Counted from the stretch's first letter, positions 12,558 to 23,635 are shown. The stretch: DNA of 64,000 nucleotides from Effrenium voratum (GCA_963377175.1 CAUJNA010002813.1:246001-310000), one strand, 5' to 3'. Translations and numbers: made by a program. The notes: a model not told the origin generated them from the letters alone.

Positions 12558-12830
12558 TCGCGACAGGTACATTTTCGCAAGGTAAGCACAGATTTCGTGG
12601 CAGGGGCAGCATTTTCGCAGGGTCAAGTACATATTTCGTGGCAGGGGCAGCATTGTTGCAAGGCCAAGTACAGATTTCGTGGCAGGCGCAGCATCTTCGC
12701 AAGGTGAGGTACAGATTTCGTGGCAGGGGCAGCATTTTGCAAGGTCAAGTGCAGATTTCGTGGCAGGCACAGCACTTTCACAAGGAGAAGTACAGATTTC
12801 GTGGCAAGCGCAATACTTTCGTCATCGAAG
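12558..12830. repeat. 41-bp minisatellite, about six units
   Basis: The core TTTCGTGGCAGGGGCAGCAT recurs with starts near 12593, 12634, 12675, 12716, 12756 and 12797, a period of 41 bp with one 40-bp unit. Units diverge by a few bases. Because 41 is not a multiple of three, the units rotate through the frames, and the frame open across the array (12410-12949) is not a credible protein. Confidence 0.9.
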
Positions 12831-12843
12831 GTGCGAGTATAAT

Positions 12844-12962
12844 TTCCAGCTGCAGCTCGAAAATTGCAAAAGTTAAGTACAAAAGTTGTATTCGAAGTAG
12901 ACTTCTCCAGCTGCAGCTCGAAAATAGGAAAAGTCAAGTACAAAAGTAGTTTTCGAAGTGGG
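12844..12962. repeat. 61-bp tandem duplication
   Basis: TCCAGCTGCAGCTCGAAAA followed by a related AAGT.AAGTACAAAAGT tail occurs twice, starting at 12845 and 12906. It lies directly between the 41-bp minisatellite and the GATA tract. Confidence 0.85.
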
Positions 12963-12979
12963 TATTTGGATGAAGCGAG

Positions 12980-13943
12980 CTAGATAGATAGATAGCTAGA
13001 TAGACAGCCAGACAGATAGCTACAATTAGATAGCTAGATAGATTGCTAGACAGACGTAGTGCCAGATAGATAGATGGATAGATGGCAAGATAGCTAGATA
13101 GCTAGATAGAGAGATAGAAAGATAGAGAGAGATAGAAAGATAGAGAGAGATTGAGAGATAGAGAGGGATAAAAATAGATAAGTAAGATAGGTAGATAGGT
13201 AGATAGATAGATAGATAGCTACCTAGATAAATGGACAGACAGATAGATACATAAATTGATACATAGATAGATAGGTAGGTAGATAGATTGATTGATCGAC
13301 AGGTTGATAGATAGATGGATAGATAGAGAGATAGAGGGATGGACAGATAGGAAGGAAGGAAGGAAGGAAGGAAGGAAGGAAGGAAGGAAGGAAGGAAGGA
13401 AGGAAGGAAGGAAGGAAGGACGCACGAAAGAAAGAAAGAAAGAAAAGAAAGAAAGAAAGAAAGATAGACACACAGACAGACAGCTAGATAGATAGAGAGG
13501 TAGTAGAGAGATGGATAGATAACTAGCTAGCCAGCTAGCTAGATAGACGGATAGATAGATACATTGATAGGTAGATAGATAGATTGACAGATCGATTAGA
13601 TAGATGGATAGATAGAAGATAGGTAGATAGGTAGATAGATAGATTAGCTAGATAGATAGATAGATAGATCGATAGATAGATTAGCTAGATAGAGAAATAG
13701 AGATATAGCTAGGTAGATAGATAGATAGACCGGACAGACAGACAGACAGATACATAGATAGATCGATAGGTAGATAGAGATATAGATAGATGGATAGATA
13801 GATAGATAGAGAAGAGAACAGCGCAAAACAACGCAGCAAAAGAAAGACCGACAGAAAAGACAGAAAATAAAGAACGAAAGGGAAAAAAGGACGGAAAGAA
13901 AGAAAGAAAGAAAGAAAGAAAAAACAGAAGAAAGAAAGAAGTA

Positions 13944-13979
<36 letters not shown>

Positions 13980-14131
13980 AGGACATAAATAAATAAAGAA
14001 AAGCGGAAGAAAGACATAAAGAAATAAAGAAAAACGGAAGAAACAAAGAAAGAAAGAAAGAAAGAAAGACAGAACGAAAGACAGAAAGAAAGAAAGAAAG
14101 AAAGAAAGAAATACATAAAGATAAACAACAA

Positions 14132-14163
<32 letters not shown>

Positions 14164-14250
14164 AAAGAAAGAAATAAAGAACAAAAGAAAGAACGAAAGA
14201 AAGAAAGAAAGAAAGAGAGAGAAACAATCGAAAGAAAGAAAGAAAGAAAG
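12980..14250. repeat. 1.27-kb compound GATA/GGAA/GAAA microsatellite
   Basis: The tract starts with GATA/TAGA variants (to about 13350), then pure GGAA (13350-13420), GAAA, a second GATA block (13480-13815) and a long AAAG block (13870-14250). It is purine-rich on the + strand, and the long frames inside it are repeat artefacts. It sits in the presumed intron between the 12019 and 14743 exons. Confidence 0.95.
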
Positions 14251-14742
14251 CAAAAACAAAGTTTGAGCTGCTTGCCAACAAACACAACACAAAGTCGTTC
14301 CTATAGTTGTATACTGTTTTGAAGCTTCCGCCTCCCGGCTTCGCCGGCTAAACTGGTATTGGTACCTCTCAAAGACAGTGTATTTCTAAGCATGTATATC
14401 CAGAATAGGGCATGGTTGCTAAACAGACTCGATGAAATCAAATGTCCAGTTGCTGCGACTCAAGCTTTGCTGCCCACTTTTGCTGCCCACTGTCTACGAA
14501 TGATGCTTGCTGGCATGTTTGCTTTTGATAGTTCAGAATTCAGCTCGTGAGCTGACATAGCGATACACACACACACACCCCAGTGATGTTGACTTCCCAG
14601 TTGAACAGACACAAGTGGGGAGCTGTGTTTGGGCCTTCTTTCTACCTATGGGATGTACTGACCTTGATTGGTGAATTGTTGCATGTGTCTTCATTAGAGG
14701 CACTAACAAGTGCTGCCGGGTGCCGTATCACGAGTCGCGCAG

Positions 14743-14814
14743 GAGATGCCGCCCTTTGAGGATATGCCCGGCTATGGCCAGCAGGTGGCGATGAAGCGTC
14801 CGGCGTATGTCTGG
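14743..14814 (+). CDS. internal exon, Pro/Met-rich
   Basis: The acceptor is CGCAG|G and the donor is GT (GTCTGG|GTAACA), exactly 24 codons: EMPPFEDMPGYGQQVAMKRP then AYVW. It starts the Pro/Met/Gln-rich region that continues to 19.2 kb. The coding signal is clear, with no family match. Confidence 0.7.
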
Positions 14815-15452
14815 GTAACAGGGGTGGCGACCATGATGAAGGTCCACTGAAAAGCACCAAACTCCTGTCCTCAGACATGCACTTTTGAGGCTGGTGCAGA
14901 AATGCCGTTTTCGAAATGTGCCAGAGTTCTAGGTTAGCGCAAAACACCTCCATTCAGTTTTATGCTGGGCAACTGTTGCTGATCCAATCAGTTTACAGAG
15001 AAGCAACTTGGGAAGTGCTCCCGTGCTAAGCCAAGGTAGGTCATGGCACGTTCTTTGGAAGAGTATCCGAGAGTGCCAACAACCCTGTAGGTTGGCATGG
15101 ATTGGGTTTTCGGAAGCGTTCACAAAGACTGCTGCTTGATTTATGGCTGCTTCTTTTAACTCGAAGCAGGAGTCATTTTTGCAGTATGGGCGAATGACTG
15201 AGGACTTATTGTTAACTGCCTCCAAACAAGAAAGGCTTTGAAATGTGTTTCGGCACTGTTTTGAAGTAAATAGATTGGCGCTTCTGATTCCTCTCCCTGA
15301 ATCCATTTCCCTTTGCTAGGTGTTGGCACTTGTTACTGTCCACCCTTTTCCATGCGGCCTCGACTTGCCTCAACTCAAGTTGGCCTTTGCTGGGCCTAGG
15401 CCCTTTGTCTTGTCACCCCCCCCAGCCTGCGGGGTCTCGACACCTCCTGCAG

Positions 15453-15503
15453 GAGGACACGGAGTATGGCGCGCCCCCCGCCAGGGCCAGCGCATCCTAC
15501 GAG
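15453..15503 (+). CDS. internal exon, Ala/Pro/Ser linker
   Basis: The acceptor is CCTGCAG|G. The frame reads EDTEYGAPPARASASYE. A GC donor at 15504 keeps phase 0 with the next exon. A GT donor at 15511 also exists but breaks phase. Confidence 0.6.
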
Positions 15504-15805
15504 GCAGAGGGTAGATTCCAACCTGAGATGGTGGGTTTGACTCCTCGGACTTTTCAAGTTTTTACGAAACCGCCAGTTAAACCCTGCTGTAAAAGGACAT
15601 GGCTGGATAAGTACTCACACTCGTAACTGGGATGCACTGGGATTGGTGCCCGGTATGGTCAGTTTGATTGAAAACGGATGGATTCAGTTTGGTTCTAGTC
15701 AGTTGCAATCTATTTCCTCCAAACGACACCTAGAATGAATGAGTCTCTATAGACAACTTGTTAGATTCCCCTGTGGTTTCCACCAATTGTCGCGCTCGTT
15801 TAGCA

Positions 15806-15873
<68 letters not shown>

Positions 15874-15883
15874 CTCCTTCTCG

Positions 15884-15934
<51 letters not shown>

Positions 15935-15950
15935 CTCCTTCTCGCTCTCG

Positions 15951-15981
<31 letters not shown>

Positions 15982-16003
15982 TCTCTCTCCTCTCTCCTTC
16001 TCG

Positions 16004-16034
<31 letters not shown>

Positions 16035-16062
16035 TCTCTCCCTCTCTCTCTTTCTCTCTTTC
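15806..16062. repeat. CT microsatellite with 60-bp higher-order pattern
   Basis: This is a nearly pure CT tract in which the interruption CCTCTCTCCTTCTCGCTCTC recurs about every 60 bp (near 15869, 15930 and 15989). It lies 125 bp upstream of the 16188 exon in the same intron. Confidence 0.95.
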
Positions 16063-16109
16063 GCACTTTCCAAGGACAGACCTCCGGTGTTTTCATCATT
16101 CTTCCTTTT

Positions 16110-16156
16110 TTGGAGGGGAATCCCCTTCAAAATCAACTACCAAGGTGCCCTTGATC
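16110..16156. repeat. dispersed repeat D, copy 1
   Basis: GGAGGGGAATCCCCTTC followed by AAAATCAACTACCAAGGTG and CCCTTGAT matches 35786-35836 and, more loosely, 17595-17646. The centre GGGGAATCCCC is palindromic. Confidence 0.6.
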
Positions 16157-16187
16157 CCAAACCATTTTCGCGTGCCAGTTGCCTCAG

Positions 16188-16275
16188 GGTGGTCCACCGA
16201 TGCAGATGCAGCAAATGCAGCAAATGCCGCAGATGCAGCACTACCCAGACATGCCGGACCAACTGGGCTCAACAG
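16188..16275 (+). CDS. internal exon, Met/Gln/Pro-rich
   Basis: The acceptor is CCTCAG|G and the donor is GC (CAACAG|GCGCGA). In phase 0 it begins GGPPMQMQQMQQMPQMQHYP, a low-complexity Met/Gln/Pro segment, and ends in phase 1. The two leftover bases of the next exon (16567) restore Gly. This is clear coding sequence, probably disordered and non-enzymatic. Confidence 0.75.
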
Positions 16276-16566
16276 GCGCGAAAGTTGATAGCTTAGACCA
16301 AAGGGTTTCCGAAGCATTTCAACATGCCCCACTCAGCGACATGACACCCGCCAGAGTGCCCCTTGAGGAAAATCAGGTCCTTTCCAGGACCGCCCTGCTT
16401 GGCTTTGTGTCCCTTTGTTGTTGGTGGGCTTCCTCAAAAGCATCCAAAAAAGGGGAACCACAAAAAGCCAAGAGAAGCCAAGGATCCCACACTCTACCTG
16501 AAATCAGCCCAATGAACTTGTTCTCTTTTGCTCGCCGGGCTTGAAGTCGGGCTTGACGAGCGCTAG

Positions 16567-16634
16567 GGGCGTCCATGAAGATCCCGGGCTTAGACGAGCC
16601 GCACCTGCCGATGCCCTGGGAGGCACAGACCGGG
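16567..16634 (+). CDS. internal exon, Pro/Met-rich
   Basis: The acceptor is GCTAG|G with two leftover bases that fit the previous exon. It reads ASMKIPGLDEPHLPMPWEAQ then TG. The GC donor is at 16635 (alternative 16623), both in phase 0. The composition matches the 14743 and 16188 exons. Confidence 0.65.
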
Positions 16635-17261
16635 GCGGTGGTATCCCCAACCACGTGGATTCGATCTCCGGAATCAAGCTGGCCACCCCAGAGCAGAGAT
16701 ACCATTGCTTTCATTGGGGAAAAACAAACTCTCCACAGATTTGCATCCCAAACATGCTTCCGGTCAATCTGCAGGATTGATTTAAGAGATTTGGCTTGCT
16801 GAATGCGTCTTTTTCGCGCGCTGTGTCATTTGAACAAGTGGATTGCCACTGGACGCCCCTACCCACTGAGGCGCGACAGGTGCAGAATGAAAAGGGCTCT
16901 GGGCTGTTTTTTTGCGGAGGCTATGTTGGAAATGCCTTCTGAGTTTGCTCCACATGGCGGTTTCGGGTCCTGATGACCACACCCCAACAGAAGCCTCGAG
17001 CCGACTTGAGCCCAAACCCTAGGTTGCCGCGCATTCCAGAACGCGTCCGGCCTTATCACTCATACGAGTGGCAGGGCACCGCTAAGTTAAATTCCCGAGC
17101 TGTGGGAGCAAGGGGGAAGACATGGCCGCCTGTGTTTGGGCTGGGATGACGGCTTTCTTTTGCATTTCCTTTGGAGAGCCATTGTTGGCAAGAGCGCGGT
17201 CAAGCACCAACTAAAACCCGAATCAGCAACTAAGACATACCAATGGTTGGTCAATTGGCCA

Positions 17262-17372
17262 TGGTTCAAGCCCAATGGTACCATTTTGGGATAGGTGCAC
17301 CACCCATTTTAGTCTTTCTTAGTGGGGATTGGGATGTTCACTGGGGGGTGCGATTTGGGTTTTGACCCGTGG
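17262..17372. repeat. dispersed repeat B, copy 1
   Basis: It shares ACCATTTTGGG..AGGTGCACC..CCCATTTTAG and then TAGTGGGGATTGGGATGTTC plus ACTGGGGG with 19316-19432, about 2 kb away. Each copy ends near a GGGTTTTGACCC or CTCTTGACCC motif. The second copy begins with GGGTCAAAACC, its inverted counterpart. Confidence 0.8.
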
Positions 17373-17447
17373 CCAATTCTGGGAACCCGGCCGTGGTACT
17401 GGGAAGCTGGCCGCGTTTGGCAGCCCCGCCACCTGAGTTCCTTCCAG

Positions 17448-17503
17448 GGCCACGCGCCCCCCTCCCCGCAGCCAACGCGCGCCTCCAATGCCCTCACCAG
17501 CAC
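17448..17503 (+). CDS. candidate exon, Pro/Ser linker
   Basis: The acceptor is TTCCAG|G. In phase 0, as required by the 16567 exon, it reads GHAPPSPQPTRASNALTST. All three frames are open, so the reading depends on phase. The donor is unclear: either a GA site near 17504 or a GT site at 17517. Confidence 0.45.
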
Positions 17504-17594
17504 AGGACCGGGGCTCCGTGGGGCTCCTTGGGCCTTTTAGCTTTGACTTGGGCAAGAGCATGTCTAGGTCCCCCAGTGCCCTTCTCACCCCTAT

Positions 17595-17652
17595 TTTGGG
17601 GGAGGGTTCCCCTCTAAAATAGACTACAGAAAAAAGGGTACCCTTATTGTAG
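17595..17652. repeat. double hairpin, repeat D-like
   Basis: The left arm pairs TATTTT with AAAATA around GGGTTCCCC. The right hairpin is the palindrome CTACA..AAGGGTACCCTT..TGTAG (17624-17652). It resembles the repeat D copies at 16110 and 35786. Confidence 0.55.
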
Positions 17653-18808
17653 CCTCTCTACTGGAGGACCTAGATGTAAATCGATAGGTGCCCGGATGAC
17701 TTGGATATGAGGCAATGAACACTCAACCAGGTCGAGCCAGGGCCAGTTGCAAAACCACTGGGTGCAAAAAAGTGGTTGGCATCTTGGGCGGGATGAACAA
17801 GAAACGAAGAAGCCCCGAACAAAAACGAGAAGAAAGCGAACAAACACTGCTGTTAGGTTCCTCTTGCTTCCCCTTGGCTATGCACAATTTGTTGTGAGCA
17901 CCCCTTTCTGCGATGCGAAATGAAGCTCCTTTTCTAATTTACGCGCTAGAGTCATGAATTTGGATCACAGAAAGGCTCATGTTTCACATCCGCGTTCCGT
18001 TCAAAGCTCTGGCAGAGGATGAACCTCACCCAGCCCCAACGACTAACATGACTCAAAGCACCTTTTCCTGGAGATCATCCCTTTTGGCGCACTTTTTAGG
18101 CCCCATGGGAGTTTGCAGGATATTGCCCAAATCAAGGTTTCAATGGATCCGACTCCACCCTGGACGCTGTAAAGCGACACTCAACATGGGGGGGTTGCAC
18201 ACCCGCAAGGAACTAGAAGCGCCCCCAGCAATTGACCTGGCATATTTGGGTTTCGGGGGTTCCCAAAATGGTGAACCCCTTTTGGATGGTGGAAAATGGA
18301 AACAAAACGGAAGCAAACCATTTTAAACGTCCTCGATTTTGAGAGTCACCCTAATCTATGGTTTGTTTGAGAGGGACATGGGGAGAACTCAGGGGATACG
18401 GGCGTGCCCCAAACCACCAAAATTAGCCCAATACTCACTTAACCATACTGTAAAATGACCCTAGAACATCTGCTAAGCCAGCCGCACAGCTAGCACAAAT
18501 CAGCCCCATGCCAACCCAAACACCCCAACACCCACCCAGAAGCAGCCTGCGTGCCGCGGCCGAATAACCCCAAGCCCGGCCTCTGGTCTGGAAACAGCGC
18601 AAGATGCAAAAACCAACTCTAATAAACCCAAACACCTCTACCGGGGTTCCCTTCATTTAGAGAGAAAGCCCGGTGAGTTTTCTCTCGGTAGCTCCCAGCC
18701 ATCCCCTTAGCTTTTTAGCTTTTTGGCCTTTTAGTGTTTGGTGGTTTCCATTTAACCCACTAGAAGTCGAAGGTTTTAGGGGGATCTGAGGGCCCAGTCC
18801 TTTGGCAG

Positions 18809-18913
18809 GACAGTACCAGATGCAGATGCCGTTGCTGCAGTCCCCGGGCTCGCCCTCCGCCGCCTACACCACACAGATGCCCCAAGGCTTCCAGGTCGCC
18901 AGTCCCACCGCAG
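18809..18913 (+). CDS. internal exon, Gln/Met/Pro/Ser-rich
   Basis: The acceptor is TTGGCAG|G and the donor is GC (ACCGCAG|GCGGGG). After two leftover bases it reads QYQMQMPLLQSPGSPSAAYT and continues TTQMPQGFQVASPTA. It ends in phase 1, completed to Gly by the 19126 exon. It continues the low-complexity region and has strong codon bias. Confidence 0.75.
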
Positions 18914-19125
18914 GCGGGGGTCGCCGTTTGCCCGGTGGGGATCTGGCGAGCACGTTGTTTTTTTGGGAGGGGGGGCAACGGAAACGGGGTCTCCTGCAAA
19001 AACGCGTGCTTTATAATTTAGGGTCGGCTAGATGAACATCTTTTCTGTGGTTTCTGTAGAGCTCCCTGCAAGTTTCCTGTGGGTGGTACAAAGTTCCGCC
19101 TTTGGTCTGGCTTTTCCTTGGCCAG

Positions 19126-19236
19126 GCTCGCGGGTCTTCACCACCACGCTGCCCACTTACGGGGGCAGCGCGCCGCAACCCATGGCCGGGGGGTCTATGC
19201 GCCTGGCTTCCCCGGCGGTGACGGCAACCGCCCAGG
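19126..19236 (+). CDS. internal exon, Pro/Ser/Ala-rich
   Basis: The acceptor is GGCCAG|G with two leftover bases fitting the previous exon. It reads SRVFTTTLPTYGGSAPQPMA and continues GGSMRLASPAVTATAQ. The coding-like frame continues to about 19270, so the donor (GC sites near 19237, 19247 and 19250) is uncertain. Confidence 0.65.
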
Positions 19237-19315
19237 GCCCAGGGGCCACGCTGCGGGGCTTGGGGCGGAAGTGGAAAAAACGGAAGCAGAAGTCCGCCGT
19301 TTTTCAAAGCTCGAT

Positions 19316-19432
19316 TTGGCCGCGGGTCAAAACCAATGGTAGCATTTTGGGGTAGGTGCACCCATTTTAGAACCTATTTTAGTGGGGATTGGGATGTTCA
19401 CTGGGGGTACGGGCTCTTGACCCACAGCCATT
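19316..19432. repeat. dispersed repeat B, copy 2
   Basis: It is homologous to 17262-17372 (shared block AGTGGGGATTGGGATGTTCA). The outer motifs GGGTCAAAACC and CTCTTGACCC form an imperfect inverted pair, suggesting a small inverted-repeat element. Confidence 0.75.
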
Positions 19433-20997
19433 TGTTGAGCTGAAGCCACAAGTGGTGAAACTGGGCCAAATGGCTGAAGATTAAGCCAGTTGCTTGAAGC
19501 AAGCTGGAACAAGCAAACCATGGAGCTTCTGCTCGCAAGCCTACAGCGGGGGTTCAATAGCCAGGTATGCCGCTGGCGATGTTCCAGATGTTTTAGTTAA
19601 GCCTACTGCCCTTGAAGACAGGTCTGCATTGTTTGACGCTTTTTCTTGTAGAGGTGTGCCCGCGCGAGCGAGGATGTTCAGTTTCAACCTAGTCATGTTT
19701 ACGCAGCTGGGCTGATAGGATGCCCTTCATCACCGTAATCATATTATGTAGTTGGCCAAACGCCGTGAGGGGGCTAGGCTTTTGCTGGGGTTACAAGCTG
19801 TAAGGCTTAGATGGAGTTCATTGTGCTGGACTCGCAAGGTTTGGAAGCAGATGAAGCACCATGCTAAGCACCCATCTGCACCCGTACCAAGACCACACAA
19901 GGGCAAAATAAGGTCATTCAGGGGCCAGGAAGAAGTGCTGAGGATTCCTGAGTTCCGGTTGGTGAATAATTTTCAATTGCAAGCAGCATGAAAAGCTAAA
20001 GCTACGCACCCTGATATCGGGTGGCATTTGTTATACCCATTTCGCAGCTTGTCAGTTTATTCCAGTTGCTCAGTTGCTGCACCTTCGGGCACACACACAC
20101 ACACCGCAAATCGGCCAGTGCATCTCAGGTTCACCGTGCCAACTGAGGTTCTCAAATCGGGGGACCTCCTTGGGTTGATCTTAAAGAGAAGCCAAGAGGA
20201 AACCAACGAATTTAGGGACCACTATGTGCTCGCTCAACTGCACCGCTGAGGTTAGACCAGCCACATCGCTGCCGATGGAGCCCGGTGTGATGGTGGCTTT
20301 GCAGCAGTTCGGGGTTTTGGGGCAACGATTTGAATTCGGGCGTGTTTGTTTGTGTTCATTTGTTGTTTTTCTTACTGCTGCGAGTTTTGACATGGAGCCC
20401 GATCAGCAAAGCTAGCAAGGGCAGCGGAATATTGGACAGTAGAAGCATTTGTTGAGTATTTGTTGGTCCAAGGGCCAGTCACCAGAGCCTTTTAAGCTAT
20501 TTGGAGAGTTGCGCAGTGAACTTGGGTGTTGAGCCAGTTGCATGGACACTTTGCCATGCAGCCCACTGTTTGCATTTTCTTCCGCTGGCTGCCCGGAAGG
20601 AATTTATGAAAGGGTTCCCAGTTGCCCAGTGATGCATTGGATTCCTTTGTTTGGATGGGGGGTTGCTCCAGAATGAACCAGAAACGAGTGTCTTTTTTCT
20701 GGCAACTGGACAAGTTGGAGGCGCTTTTCTAGAACTCCATTGTATTGGGCATTTCTTTGACCAGGTGCGCCGCACATAGCTTCCAATTGCTGTTTGGGGC
20801 TCGAATTGAAGGCTGGATCCCAGAGGGTCCTGCGCGCCAGGACCAAACATAAACCAGCCTCAAGGTTGTCCTTTCCAGGGCATGGGGAGATTCTTGGTTT
20901 CAATTGGCATCACACCAAACTGGCCAACCAGAAAAAGTAAGCGCCGGCGCAGTCGCAGCCCTACACGACCTACTCTATGCCGCACTCCTGAGATCAG

Positions 20998-21081
20998 GGC
21001 TGGTGAACCGCGGGCTTCCGCGGTTCAGCGAGCTGTTTCTATCATTGGGGGACCCCCTACTTGGTTCCCTGCAACTGTCCC
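20998..21081 (+). CDS. candidate exon, unknown protein
   Basis: An AG|G acceptor follows ATC at 20997. The frame with two leftover bases reads LVNRGLPRFSELFLSLGDPL then LGSLQLSQ, up to a GC donor (CCCAA|GCAGAA). The same frame is also open upstream (AVAALHDLLYAALL), so this may instead be part of a longer gene fragment or mobile-element remnant ending at the stop at 21105. Frame identity is uncertain. Confidence 0.35.
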
Positions 21082-23407
21082 AAGCAGAAGAAGCACCTCA
21101 GACTTGAACCGCGCGGAGTGTCACCGCGCAGTCCGGCTGTGAAGTGTGCCAGCTTAAGAAGAATGCCTCCTTTTCCATGGCCCATTCTTGACGGCGTGCT
21201 TGTGGCGGTTGTGACGCACACTAGTGACATCTAGTTGTGACATCTAGTTGCCTGAAAGTGAACCAAGAGAAGACCAATCAAAAGGATCAGGTTTTTAGAG
21301 CTTGGGGTGTGTAAGGTGGCACTGTGCCGGAGGTAGTGCTGTACCATAGAGCTAAAGCTCGGGGAGTGGCTAAAAATGTCCGGACGCATCTTGCGTGTTT
21401 GGAGTGGTCCCTAGCGACCTGAGCGCACGGCGCGCGCAGATGCGCGCGACAGGGGCTTACTCCAGCAAGTGCGGCCGCATCTTTTGCGGTTCCGCGCGGC
21501 CAGACACATGGCCCCAGCATGGCCGGGTAGCCAGGTAGCGTGCCGCGAGGAAGGCGAGCTGGCCCACGAGGGACCGGCGCAGGGAAGTTGGGGCCAGATT
21601 TGCACGAGGACATGTTGACCATATGTCTGTAGTCCAACACTCGTCGAGAATTCAGAGGCGCCCCGAAAACTTCACCCGAACTTGGCATGAAGAGTGCGTT
21701 CCGCTGGGATTGTCAAGAAGGGCGTCCAAACCCAGTGGAATTGATATGTGCATTAAGTTTGTTTTCCTCAGACCACCTAACCTACTTGATGTAGCTTCCC
21801 CTATAGTGGTGTGACGCAAGAGGGGGGTGCCTTTCCATTCAGTCTCAAGTTGCGCTGGGGGGTGAACTCCCCCAACCTCCAGGGGTAAGGTGACAACAAA
21901 GAGGTTTCCTTCCTGCCCACACGGAGTTTGACCGGATATTTCTTGGAGCCCATCCCTTCAAGACGGCCTGGTTGGCTCCATACTAATGGGAGGGAGGGCG
22001 CGCCTCTCACAGAATCTCCATCGACGAAAGGAAGCGTTTGCTTGGACCCCTAAAGGCAACACGCATGATTTTTCTCGGGCTTTTGTTTTCCTTGACACAA
22101 AAAGCAAGACAAAAGCTTCGCCATGTCCGATCGCCCTCAAGACGCCCAAGGGGCACCGCTCCGCCATCGCGAGGGGCCGTTGCGGCCAGTAGACTATGGA
22201 CAGGGCTCCATCTCTTTCGTCAAGACTTGGAATTGACCTTTGCCATTAGGCTTTTGACACCTCTTGAGATGGCAACGCAGTCACTTGGGTTCCTTGCAGC
22301 TGAAAAGGAGGCTCTAGTTTTGAGACACGCGCATGTTTCATGAAATTGCGCGAGCGCGGAGGAGCCCTAGCCTTTGCAGAAGATCGGAAACAGGCTCCAG
22401 ATTCTGGCAGTTCTCGCTTGGCCAAATCCCAGTGAAGACCCAGCACAGCTTCGACTTTATGCAAGACATGTGGTGACCAATGTGGAGATGTTTAGCTGTA
22501 TCTCTGGGAGTTGGGGACACTTTTGGACCCCAAGATGCAGCCATGGCTAGGGCCATTTGAGCACCCCCTGCCACTCTTGAAAGATTTCTAGAGCTCCCCA
22601 AAGCAGTGTTTGCCAGTGTGACTCTCTTGTAACGGCTTTGCTTGCTAGGGCCAATGTCCCAGTAGCCCTGCACAGGCAGCCCCGCGTGTGAAAGCGGTTG
22701 AGGTAGGTGGAGCCCTGGAAATTCGATGGATTGCAAATGCGACTGCAGCTGTAATAGACAAAAGCTGCAGCTGTCCGTGGTCAAGAGAAATAGCTACGTG
22801 TCATGCTAATTTACTACAGATGGTGATAGGGTGGAGAATGTCTTGTAACGTTGCCCACCACGCATGGTACAATTTTGAGCCTGCCAACTTTGGCCAAGAG
22901 CCACGTTCGATGAGCTGCGTTTGCAGCCCGCCTGGTCAAATGCAAGCCCACTTTCAAATGCACTGGTCTGACACGTTTGCTCCGGGATTTCCTTTGGAGG
23001 TTGTCATGCGGGGTAGCATCATCTCCTTACAAACCAAGACTCAAGAGCAGTTGCAGGCAGAAAGGCTTGAACATGCGAATAACTTGTCGGTGCCCGCTTG
23101 GCACCTGGGACAGAGGCATTGGGAGTGGCCCATTTGTTTCAGCGCGCTGCCTGGCCTCACCTGTGAGCTGCCTCTCATAGGGCGAGGAACACCTGCATGG
23201 ACGTTTCTTTTGTGGGGTGTGGCCGGATCAAACTTGCACCCAGGGGTGATGTTTGAGACAAAATTCACCTGGCAAATAGCAGGTGAAACATGGCCCTCAG
23301 AGAATGCGGTACAACAAAAAGTAGGAGGTGAAGGTTTCGCTCTATGGGTTGTACCCCTCCGTTAGTCAACCGGGGGTTTATTAATCAACTGTCAGGGTCC
23401 CGTTAGT

Positions 23408-23484
23408 TGGTGGCTTGGATTGGTGGTTTAGGGGATCTGAACCCCTGGTTCTTCTAGCGGGTAAATGGCAATGGGAAACCACCC
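23408..23484. repeat. dispersed repeat A, copy 2
   Basis: It matches 5560-5650 through GGTGG.TTGGAT.G.TGGTTT.GGGGAT.TGA and GGGTAAATGG plus GGGAAACCAC. Just upstream (23363-23392) is a TTTATTAATCAAC motif related to the inverted-repeat element at 52511. Confidence 0.75.
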
Positions 23485-23588
23485 TTAACCAACAGTTCAA
23501 ACCAAACTGAGGGACACCTGATATTCATCAACTGGGTCCTGCGGACCTCTGGACCTCTGAATCTATGGACCTCTGGACCGAAGCTAAG

Positions 23589-23635
23589 GCGACCTCGTCG
23601 ATGCAGAGCACGATGCCATCGACGCCGCCCTCAAA
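23589..23635 (+). CDS. candidate exon, predicted helix
   Basis: An AAG|G acceptor with two leftover bases is followed by DLVDAEHDAIDAALK and a GC donor (CTCAAA|GCGAGG), ending in phase 0. The reading is helix-like and codon-biased, but a Ser/Met/Pro-rich frame is open as well. Confidence 0.45.

Larger units (their letters stand above)
19237..23588. other. exon-poor stretch
   Basis: It contains repeat B copy 2, a tandem 13-mer GTGACATCTAGTT twice (21224-21249), and a GC-rich patch at 21410-21600 that is open on both strands and unassignable. A patch at 22126-22200 (AG|G at 22150) is coding-like in three frames. Candidate exon 20998-21081 is listed separately. The rest shows nothing I can support. 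Confidence 0.5.

Noticed and set aside
12558..12830. CRISPR-like array
   Set aside because: The units are direct tandem 41-mers without unique spacers. It is a minisatellite.
13644..14292. Long Phe/Leu/Ser frames on the minus strand
   Set aside because: These are translations of the GAAA/GATA microsatellite.
22688..23365. 225-codon open frame
   Set aside because: It lacks the codon bias of the true exons and any motif. Several frames of this size occur in the window and are explained by stop-poor composition.
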